From the NCBI GenBank assembly GCA_965279095.1, contig CBDIHH010000005.1:310001-374000 (forward strand): DNA of 64,000 nt. Reading direction: 5' to 3'. The position numbers and the translations under genes were made by a program. Shown here in pieces: positions 58,401-64,000 of the stretch. The notes beneath the pieces were generated by a model that worked only from the letters and a program-made list of their open reading frames with translations, was not told the DNA's origin and ran no database searches. The stretch's first letter is position 1. Each line of letters begins with the position of its first letter. The stretch comes from CBDIHH01 sp965279095. Lineage in GTDB: Bacteria > Pseudomonadota > Alphaproteobacteria > Caulobacterales > Caulobacteraceae.

Positions 58401-59052
58401 CGTGCCATCCCAGGATCATCGACTCGTCGAAGCCGTGGACCTGAAAATAGTCCTCGCGCAGAAACAGCTGAAAATCACCGGGACCGTCGTAGATGTTGTC
58501 GTGCGCGCCGATGACGATCTCGTCGAGGTGGAACCGCTTGGCGTTCTGGCGCATCGACCGGATGACCTGCTCGGGGTCCTGACGAGGCAGCCGTTCCCAG
58601 AAGCCCTCGGGGACCTCAAAACGCGGCAGGTGATAGAAGCCGTCCGGCAACCGTCCCACGGTTGCGCTGAGGCTGTGGTCGCCGGCCGTGGGACAGAAGA
58701 TCATGTCCGTATTGGTGGAGAGCAGCCACCGGTTTCGCGGATTGGACCGGCGGGCGGCGATGTTGCGCGACTGGCACTCCAGGGCCGCCAGGGAGGTCAG
58801 CCCGTCGAACCGGTTGTGGTACTCGGGCCGAACGCGAAGTATCCGCAAGCGCTCCTTGCACCGATCGGTGAGGGTGTCGTCTATCGATTCAGGGAAGGTC
58901 GGCAGTTCATTGGGGGTGTTGTAGTCAACGAACAATATTTCGTCGTCGGGGTCGTCAAGCAGAGACGCCATCGTGTTAAGACTGAGGGCGGCGCGCTTGT
59001 GAAGGTTGTAGCCGTAGGAATCATTCCTACCGTATAGTATTATGCTCAACAC
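55402..59052 (-). CDS. Large glycosyltransferase-like protein with tandem Rossmann (methyltransferase-like) units
   Basis: About 1216 aa from GTG 59052 (GGGGCGATCTT upstream). The N-terminal ~330 residues resemble a GT-A/GT2 glycosyltransferase: LSIILYGRNDSYGYN, ILFVDYNTPNELPTF, NRWLLSTNTDMIF, and DDEILF-type start. Then come three Rossmann-like segments (ILYFGDDDGLLSGL, VLVVSAGPDYMVV, VLVVGEASGRLLQML). Two ~340-residue units repeat, about residues 500-840 and 870-1180, each with GWERxAxEI, a helical FGLSxxSA segment, a TRLCxxxDW-like stretch, and WRxLxxxxGVLGxRGFxPxG then IPLDTALR. Function is inferred: glycan assembly, possibly on surface proteins such as the neighbouring RTX protein. No membrane segment is seen. 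Confidence 0.72.
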   Translation of the reverse strand: MLSIILYGRNDSYGYNLHKRAALSLNTMASLLDDPDDEILFVDYNTPNELPTFPESIDDTLTDRCKERLRILRVRPEYHNRFDGLTSLAALECQSRNIAARRSNPRNRWLLSTNTDMIFCPTAGDHSLSATVGRLPDGFYHLPRFEVPEGFWERLPRQDPEQVIRSMRQNAKRFHLDEIVIGAHDNIYDGPGDFQLFLREDYFQVHGFDESMILGWHADTNIARRMRLLKGRVDSAVDVLAGYHCGHTRQATPLHVQGRTANDIGRFVERVDSPFVQSQASAWGSPDVEVEEIDLKSPKPYFQALEKSIINAADQQYKAVYNNSSYRDVAYATDHVLPHICDVLHNLPPGKTILYFGDDDGLLSGLRAFLEHAGRTPRFILIDHPHLPDIDAAGGGLRRPLDQALAEFDVAVIQLPSAHRGSPAERDRWDLWCRRVLDAIAAHERQAPAARRRRVIVVNAVHNGIEPHVASTLAPAAMPFSTRLRQGFVVDRRQPHAGADLDGEDRDLLCEAIVGILCGEPMAGWERLAPEILTIVNSAEQRQGFGLSAQSAARLRGRAKAEIRHAVARLVEGPVRLDARAQVANRLCCPADWSDPDWNAMAQAYFGTDAVRFRSRSPWIWERVSLAVNLRATLEQTMMFPTRTPRVLVVSAGPDYMVVPLSWDGYEVAYATTDEILGRADHSEAWRQTAANMRAGRPYRPSRQRSVGAAGQFEAVIILNLDWAASPGGDADRVLALIARDVAPHGLLLAPLTVQIGAVDQTEGVTFAQWRALFHAEGVLGGRGFRPMGECDHRIPLDTALRAGRPAGGPGPIPSLSLQGEAGGLAASAVLTARWPRTLKPGRPPAPRDRRADEGVIYARLGRDRPFSWSHRQRIEAAVAGLSRSHPPPGWERYALEIAAVAASPGALRTAFGLSGRSAAGILRKAEAAAGAALAGLAATPVRTGERTAIATRLCSGMDWDNRDWAGLASRLAGAPADGESPENVSTWQELALLWSLRSSQAERSKAPVLVVGEASGRLLQMLTELGVRSLHVAEPPAADGVLIGSGYEHMVLAAGILERGPEPLDAIFAALEPLAAPRCTLHAAVCVELSAGRSEGALPFGQWRTLYDADGVLGARGFQPRGRVSAHIPLDTALRCGDLPDREDCLAWRDGPGVFTSAVTTARWPDRLSPGLPYQPNELTMAWSPAAAASDSRPVGSTSRARARVDFIDACFPDD

Positions 59053-59307
59053 AAGATCGCCCCGATCGATCAAACGCACCTGACAGGGGCGACTTTTACG
59101 CGGTTCCGAAACTCGAACCTGTCGTAGCAAAGCACAACCACTACCTCGTTTAGCAACATGACCTAGCGCATGGGGCGCCGCAAGGCCGAACAACTCAGGG
59201 GGGCGGAGGCGCGCCTCCCGGCCGACCGGCAGTCAAGCGGAGGCGATTGATGATAGCCGGCCGGCCGGCGCAGATGGCGCCAGGCAAAGCTGGCGGGAGG
59301 CGCGGTG

Positions 59308-59952
59308 ATGATGAAGCGGCAATGGGTCGGGGTGGCCGCGTGCATGGCGGCCCTGTCTTCCGCCGTAGACGGCGCGTCCGCGCAGGACGCCCGCGCCCGG
59401 TTCGCGCCCCTGACGGAGGACCAGCTGACCGCCGAGCAGCGGGCCATCCCCTCGATCAAGCGGGCTCTGGCGGAAGGCCGCTACAATCCGTCGGGCTTCG
59501 ACGCCGTGATGGCGCGCAATCCGGGCCTGCAGGACGCCGTCCACGCCATGGGAGCCCAGGTGTTTCCCCACATCGCCGCCGCCACCCCTGGCGGCGGCAA
59601 ACCCACCCTCAAGCCGGTGCTGTCCGAGCTCGCCGTCCTGCAACTGTCGTCGGAATGGGGCTTCCCGGCGATGTTCCGGTCGCACGGGCCGCTGGCGCTG
59701 CAGGCAGGCGCGTCGCAGGCGACGGTCGACGCCCTCGCCCGTGGCGAGCGGCCTGGGGACATGACCCCGGAGCAGGCGGCGGTCTACGACTTCACCGCCG
59801 AGCTGCTTCGCACCCATGCGGTCAGCGACGCCGCCTTCGCCGAGGCGCGCCGCTTCCTGTCCGAGCGCGACATCGTCGACCTGGTGGGTATCCTCGGGGT
59901 CTACACCACATCGCTGATGATGCTGAAAGTGGCCGGCGCCTCCAGCCACTGA
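59308..59952 (+). CDS. Carboxymuconolactone decarboxylase (AhpD-fold) family protein with signal peptide
   Basis: About 214 aa from ATG 59308 (GGGAGG at 59295-59300; a GTG at 59305 and a second ATG at 59311 are alternatives). A signal peptide (KRQWVGVAACMAALSSAVDGASA) precedes an all-helical domain with ELAVLQLSSEWGFPAMFRSH and DFTAELLRTHAVSDAAF then DLVGILGVYTTSLMMLKVAG, the CMD layout. The CxxC redox motif of AhpD is missing. Periplasmic; reaction unknown. It is followed by an MFS exporter gene. Confidence 0.78.
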   Translation: MMKRQWVGVAACMAALSSAVDGASAQDARARFAPLTEDQLTAEQRAIPSIKRALAEGRYNPSGFDAVMARNPGLQDAVHAMGAQVFPHIAAATPGGGKPTLKPVLSELAVLQLSSEWGFPAMFRSHGPLALQAGASQATVDALARGERPGDMTPEQAAVYDFTAELLRTHAVSDAAFAEARRFLSERDIVDLVGILGVYTTSLMMLKVAGASSH

Positions 59953-60031
59953 TAGCGTCCAGCCTGGCCATCCACGGCCGACGTCCGGGACGGGACGGCG
60001 GCCCTGCCTCGTGGCCGATCGGAAGCCCTTG

Positions 60032-61630
60032 ATGCGAACCTTCAGCGCCCTCGAGAAGCGGACCACCATCATTGCGGTGATGGTGGTGTTCCTTCTCAGC
60101 GCCCTCGACCAGACCATTGTCTCCACAGCCATGCCGCGAATCATCGCCGAGCTGCATGGGCTGGATCTCTATGCCTGGGTGACCACGGCCTATCTGCTGA
60201 CCTCGACCATCGCCGTGCCCATCTGGGGCAAGCTGTCGGACCACTTCGGCCGCAAGCCGATCCTGCTGGCCGGCATCGGCTTCTTTCTGGTCGGCTCCTG
60301 GCTGTGCGGCCTGGCTGGAGAGTTCGGATCCCTGCCGATCCTGGGCAGCGGCATGGTGCAGTTGATCGTCTTCCGCGCCCTGCAGGGCATCGGCGGCGGC
60401 GCCCTGTTCACCACCGCCTTCGCCATCATCGGCGACCTGTTCGAGCCGCGCGAACGGGCCAAGTTCGCGGGCCTGTTCGGCTCGGTCTTCGCCATCGCCA
60501 GCGTCATCGGCCCGATCGTCGGCGGATTCTTCACCGACCACGGCACGGTCACGCTGGGTGGTCACGTGGTGGCCGGCTGGCGCTGGGTCTTCTACGTCAA
60601 CCTGCCGCTCAGCCTGGTGGCGCTGTTCATGATCATCATGAAGATGCCCAAGGTCGGCGAGCAGCGCCCCGGCCGCATAGATGTTCTGGGCGCCGTGTTG
60701 ATCATCACCACCTTCACCCCGTTCCTGCTCGCCCTGACCTGGGGGGGGGGCGCCCATCCGTGGGGGTCGCCCCTCATCCTGGGCCTGCTGGCCGTCGCCG
60801 GCCTCAGCCTGGGGCTGTTCCTCTATGTCGAGCGGATCGTCGCCAATCCGATCGTTCCCCTGGAACTGTTCAGCGGCAAGGTGTTCTGCACGGCCAATGC
60901 GGCGGGTTTCACCATCTCCATGGCCTTCATGGGCTCCATGGTGTTCCTGCCGCTGTATATGCAGATCGGGCAGGGGGTGGCGGCGACCGCGAGCGGCTTG
61001 GCGATGCTGCCCCTGATGGGCGGGATGATCGCCTCCAGCACCGTCTGCGGCTTGGTGGTCAGCCGGCTGGGCCGGTACAAGCCGATGATGGTGGCGGGCG
61101 GCGCGCTCCTGGTCATCGGGGCCGGGTTGCTGTGCCTGGTGGGCCCGCATACCTCGCAGCTGGATCTGGCCTGGCGGCTGTTGATCATGGGCATTGGCCT
61201 CGGCCCGCCGCAGAGCCTGTTCAACCTGGCGATCCAGAACGACGCCGCGCCCCATCAGATGGGGGTGGCCACCAGCTCGACGCAGTTCATCCGGCAGATC
61301 GGTTCGACCATGGGGGTGGCCCTGTTCGGCGCCGTGCTCAGCCATGCGGTGGCGGTGGAGTTCGACCGCCGGCTGCCGCCGGCCCCGCCCGGGGTGGAGC
61401 GCAAGGTGGACCTGGGGGCGCTGCACGGCATGGCGGCGGCGGGTCCCGGGCCGACGTCGCCGGCCGCGGCCGCGGCCGCCTTGCAGATGCGTGAAGGCCT
61501 GACCGCCGCCATCCTGGTGGTGTTCCGCACCAGCTTCGGCCTGGTGCTTTTCGGCGTGCTGCTCAGCCTGCTGGTGCCCGATCGCCCCTTGAAAGGCCGC
61601 CACAAGCCCGACCCCGCCGCCGCCCATTAG
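60032..61630 (+). CDS. MFS multidrug exporter, DHA2 (14-TM, EmrB/QacA-like) family
   Basis: About 532 aa from ATG 60032 (GGAAG at 60021-60025; GTG 60011 is an alternative). It begins with ALDQTIVSTAMPRI, a typical DHA2 motif D1, and has motif A WGKLSDHFGRKP and motif C-like GSVFAIASVIGPIVGG. Hydrophobic stretches are numerous enough for 14 helices. Substrates in this family are drugs or toxic lipophilic ions. No adjacent HlyD/EmrA-type gene was found, nor a TetR regulator. Confidence 0.92.
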   Translation: MRTFSALEKRTTIIAVMVVFLLSALDQTIVSTAMPRIIAELHGLDLYAWVTTAYLLTSTIAVPIWGKLSDHFGRKPILLAGIGFFLVGSWLCGLAGEFGSLPILGSGMVQLIVFRALQGIGGGALFTTAFAIIGDLFEPRERAKFAGLFGSVFAIASVIGPIVGGFFTDHGTVTLGGHVVAGWRWVFYVNLPLSLVALFMIIMKMPKVGEQRPGRIDVLGAVLIITTFTPFLLALTWGGGAHPWGSPLILGLLAVAGLSLGLFLYVERIVANPIVPLELFSGKVFCTANAAGFTISMAFMGSMVFLPLYMQIGQGVAATASGLAMLPLMGGMIASSTVCGLVVSRLGRYKPMMVAGGALLVIGAGLLCLVGPHTSQLDLAWRLLIMGIGLGPPQSLFNLAIQNDAAPHQMGVATSSTQFIRQIGSTMGVALFGAVLSHAVAVEFDRRLPPAPPGVERKVDLGALHGMAAAGPGPTSPAAAAAALQMREGLTAAILVVFRTSFGLVLFGVLLSLLVPDRPLKGRHKPDPAAAH

Positions 61631-61654
61631 GCGGGCGGGGCAGGGGCCGCCAAG

Positions 61655-61852
61655 CTAGCGGCCGCGGTTCATCCAGATCACCAGGGGAATCAGGGGCGCC
61701 CCCCAGGCCGTGCCGGCGACCACATAGAAGGCCAGCTGGGCCAGCCAGTGGGTGGGCAACCGATCGCCAACCCAGGCCGCCGCGCCGATATAGGCGGCCA
61801 TGAAGGCCAGGATGACCCCCGTTCCGATAAGCTTGCGCCAGCGCGCCGGCAT
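61655..61852 (-). CDS. Small membrane protein, DUF2842 family
   Basis: A 65-residue protein with two hydrophobic segments (GTGVILAFMAAYIGAAAWV and LAQLAFYVVAGTAWGAPLIP) and a short basic tail (VIWMNRGR). This two-helix layout, with RLPTHWLAQLAFYVVAGTAW, matches DUF2842, a family typical of Alphaproteobacteria. Function unknown. Confidence 0.75.
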   Translation of the reverse strand: MPARWRKLIGTGVILAFMAAYIGAAAWVGDRLPTHWLAQLAFYVVAGTAWGAPLIPLVIWMNRGR

Positions 61853-61922
61853 GGATGTCCCCTGACGGCGGGCGCCAGAGGGCGCCAGCCGTCCTGTCCA
61901 GTAGCCGGACGCGGTGGGTTTG

Positions 61923-62171
61923 TCAGCGACGGCCTTTGATCAGGCCGACGATGAAGAGCAGCAGCACGGCGCCAAGGACCGCGGCGCCGAGGCTGTAGAG
62001 CCAGCTGCCGCCGCTGGGCGCGATGCCCACCAGGCCGAGGACGAAGTTGCCGATCAGGCCGCCGACGACGCCGACTATCAGATTTGTCAGAAGGCCGTGG
62101 TTGCGGCCCATGATCTTTTCGGCGATCCAGCCGGCGAGAATGCCGGTGATGATGGCAACGATCCAACCCAT
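61923..62171 (-). CDS. GlsB/YeaQ/YmgE family stress-associated membrane protein
   Basis: About 82 aa from ATG 62171 (MGWIVAIITGILAGWIAEKI). The glycine-rich pattern GLLTNLIVGVVGGLIGNFVL and the last helix with GAVLLLFIVGLIKGRR are typical of this transglycosylase-associated (YeaQ) family. Two to three membrane helices. Often induced by stress. A longer in-frame start at 62210 is possible. Confidence 0.88.
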   Translation of the reverse strand: MGWIVAIITGILAGWIAEKIMGRNHGLLTNLIVGVVGGLIGNFVLGLVGIAPSGGSWLYSLGAAVLGAVLLLFIVGLIKGRR

Positions 62172-62302
62172 GGTAGTCCCCTTGTGAACAGCGTCGATGA
62201 AATGGATCACGCTCGACTAGGTTCCGCCACATACAGGCTTTGCCTTGTCCCGCCCCAATTCCACCCCAAGCGGCGGTCAAGACCAGGGCTCGAGGACTGG
62301 GC

Positions 62303-63334
62303 ATGACATCGTTTCTACGATCCGAGCGTTCGCGCGCCGTGGCGATCTGGCTGTTCGCCGTCGCCGCCCTGGTTCTGGCCATGGTGGTGGTCGGCGGGGC
62401 GACCCGGCTGACGGGCTCGGGGCTGTCGATCACCGAGTGGAAGCCCGTCACCGGGGCGCTGCCGCCCCTGTCGCCGGCGGCCTGGCAGGCGGAGTTCCTC
62501 AAATACCAGCAGATCCCCCAGTACCAGTCGGTCAACCGCGGCATGAGCCTGGCGGAGTTTCAGTCGATCTACTGGTGGGAGTGGGGCCACCGGCTGCTGG
62601 GCCGCATTGTCGGAGCCGCCTTCGCCGTCCCGCTGCTGGTGTTCCTGGCGCTGCGGAAGATCCCCCGCCGCCTGGTGTGGCGGTGCGTCGTGCTGCTGGC
62701 CCTGGGCGGGCTGCAGGGGCTGGTCGGCTGGTGGATGGTGGCGAGCGGCCTGTCCGGCCGCATCGACGTCGCCCCCGAGCGCCTGGCGACCCACCTGGGC
62801 CTGGCTCTCATCCTGTTCGCCGCCCTGATCTGGACGGGCCTGGAGGCCCTCGGCGGCAAGGCCCGGCCGGCCCAGGCCGGGCGCTGGCCCCTGTGGACCG
62901 CCCTGCTGGCGGGCGGGGTGTTCGCCCAGATCCTGATGGGCGCCCTGGTGGCGGGCAATGACGCCGGGATGGTCTACAACGACTGGCCCCTGATGAACGG
63001 CCGGCTGTTCCCGGCCGACTATGCGTCGGGAGGGGTGCTGCATACCCTGCTGCACAGCCAGGCGGCGGTGCAACTGCACCATCGCCTCGGCGCCTATCTG
63101 CTGCTCGTTGCCGCCCTGGTGGTCGCGGTGGGGGCAAGGCGGTCCCACCGGCTGGCGCCCCAGGCGAAGGTCCTGGCGGCGGTGGTGGCGGGCCTGGTCG
63201 TCGCCCAGGGGGCGCTGGGAGTGGCCACCCTCATGCAGGTGACGCCCCTGGGCCTGGCCATGGCGCACCAGGCGCTGGCCACCGTGGTGCTGGCGGCCGC
63301 CCTGGCGCTGGCCTGGCGGGCCCGGCGGGCCTGA
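62303..63334 (+). CDS. ctaA: Heme A synthase (COX15/CtaA)
   Basis: About 343 aa from ATG 62303. It oxidises heme O to heme A for cytochrome aa3 oxidase. It has TRLTGSGLSITEWKPVTGA and four conserved histidines in EWGHRLLGRIVG, RLATHLGLAL, QLHHRLGAYLL and AMAHQALATV, on helices that repeat in two halves; about eight hydrophobic segments are visible. It is the type 2 form without the N-terminal cysteine pair of Bacillus CtaA. Confidence 0.94.
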   Translation: MTSFLRSERSRAVAIWLFAVAALVLAMVVVGGATRLTGSGLSITEWKPVTGALPPLSPAAWQAEFLKYQQIPQYQSVNRGMSLAEFQSIYWWEWGHRLLGRIVGAAFAVPLLVFLALRKIPRRLVWRCVVLLALGGLQGLVGWWMVASGLSGRIDVAPERLATHLGLALILFAALIWTGLEALGGKARPAQAGRWPLWTALLAGGVFAQILMGALVAGNDAGMVYNDWPLMNGRLFPADYASGGVLHTLLHSQAAVQLHHRLGAYLLLVAALVVAVGARRSHRLAPQAKVLAAVVAGLVVAQGALGVATLMQVTPLGLAMAHQALATVVLAAALALAWRARRA

Positions 63335-63337
63335 GCG

Positions 63338-64000
63338 TCAGGCGCGGAACTGGCGCCACGGCCCCGTGATCGCCAGGGTCATGCCCGGCCTGTAGACATT
63401 GACGAACAGGGTCGTCCCATCCGGCGAGAAGCAGGCGCCGGCGAGCTCAGCGTTCAAGCCGACATCGCCGCCGCCCACGACAGCGTTGCGGCCCAGGGTG
63501 TAGAGCCGCCCCCGCGGCGTCACCCCGCGCAGGTAGTTGACGCCGTCCTCCTTGTCCTCGCAGACGATCAGGTGGCCCCAGGGCGCCACGGCGATGTTGT
63601 CGTTCATCTCCATGCGCGTCCGGTCGGCGGACTCGATGAACAGTTCCAGGTCCCCCGGGGCGGCGGCCTCGCCGGCCTGGCCCTCGTGGGCGCTGGGCCG
63701 GTAGCGCAGGATCTGGCCGAACTTGGCCGCGCCGCCGCTGGTGGACGAGATGTAGATCGCGCCCTGGCCGAAGAAGATCCCTTCGCCCCGCGCCACCCAG
63801 GCCCCGCCCCGGGCGTGGCCGCGCCAGCGCAGGTCCGAATAGGGGTTGTCGACCCCGTCCAGGTCGATCCAGGCGACCGGCCGGCGATCGCCCGCTTTCC
63901 AGTCGGCGGCCTCCCAGTTGCGGGTGTCGCCGCCGGTCGGGGCGTCGCGGAAACCGAGGCACTGCAGACGGCCGCCCCGGTGCAAGGCGCCGGGCTGGTC
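63338..64000 (-). CDS. PhoX-type alkaline phosphatase (DUF839), C-terminal part (partial)
   Basis: The last ~220 residues are visible; the gene runs off the right edge on the minus strand. Segments VDNPYSDLRWRGHARGGAWV, RGEGIFFGQGAIYISSTSGG, MEMNDNIAVAPWGHLIVCED and ACFSPDGTTLFVNVYRPGMT are typical of the beta-propeller of PhoX-like phosphatases and related DUF839 proteins. PhoX enzymes are calcium/iron phosphatases exported by Tat. The N-terminal signal and the first metal ligands are outside the window. Confidence 0.78.
   Translation of the reverse strand, partial: DQPGALHRGGRLQCLGFRDAPTGGDTRNWEAADWKAGDRRPVAWIDLDGVDNPYSDLRWRGHARGGAWVARGEGIFFGQGAIYISSTSGGAAKFGQILRYRPSAHEGQAGEAAAPGDLELFIESADRTRMEMNDNIAVAPWGHLIVCEDKEDGVNYLRGVTPRGRLYTLGRNAVVGGGDVGLNAELAGACFSPDGTTLFVNVYRPGMTLAITGPWRQFRA

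Overview
The window is very GC-rich DNA (by eye close to 70%) with dense, compact alphaproteobacterial gene order. The organism is most likely a member of the Caulobacterales (Caulobacter/Phenylobacterium type). Supporting signs are the order acpS-lepB-rnc-era-recO, C4-pathway hemA, a MucR-type regulator, the nrdR-ribD-ribE-ribBX-ribH-nusB-thiL operon, K+-independent hppA, the DUF177-plsX-fabH-ihfA-merR-tRNA-Pro block, a full CtrA-type box (TTAA-N7-TTAA), and the hairpin-type intergenic repeats common in this order. The species cannot be named from the sequence alone.

Layout. 1-3.5 kb: housekeeping block (acpS end, lepB, rnc, era, recO). 3.5-14.4 kb: an accessory cassette lying where recO and parC are often neighbours in Alphaproteobacteria. 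It holds an RpfF-like crotonase (possible DSF-type fatty-acid signal synthase), a membrane PAS-GGDEF-EAL c-di-GMP protein, a 2030-residue secreted protein, and a second, catalytically degenerate crotonase behind a CtrA-type box. The large protein joins a seven-repeat integrin-alpha-like FG-GAP propeller, RTX repeats and an integrin-beta-like I domain with MIDAS/ADMIDAS residues. 14.7-17 kb: parC. 17-28.8 kb: mixed accessory and metabolic genes (phosphatase, PRISE-type reductase, TadG-like protein, two VOC proteins, flavoprotein, a frameshifted small RTX gene behind a Fur-box-like palindrome, bpt, motB, a beta-hydroxyacid dehydrogenase). 28.8-38 kb: hemB and hemA separated by a 2145-residue RTX protein, then mucR. 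38.5-45 kb: glyA and the nrdR/riboflavin/nusB/thiL operon, whose riboflavin part has a reductase-only RibD and a RibBX lacking GTP cyclohydrolase II zinc ligands. 45-52.4 kb: hppA, bamE, cytochrome bc1 chaperone, DUF177, plsX, fabH, ihfA, merR, tRNA-Pro(GGG). 52.4-64 kb: thiolase, a fourth RTX protein, a 1216-residue glycosyltransferase-like protein with tandem Rossmann units, a carboxymuconolactone-decarboxylase-like protein, an MFS exporter, two small membrane proteins, heme A synthase and a partial PhoX-type phosphatase.

How the parts may work together. Four RTX proteins share related C-terminal ends that look like type I secretion signals, but no type I secretion genes are in the window, so a transporter elsewhere would have to serve them. 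The 3.5-14.4 kb cassette can be read as a signalling-to-adhesion module: fatty-acid signal synthesis, c-di-GMP turnover, a giant calcium- and metal-binding surface protein, and a catalytically altered synthase paralogue that may modulate the first. This is inference from gene content. The integrin-like domain architecture is read directly from the sequence and is the most striking observation here.
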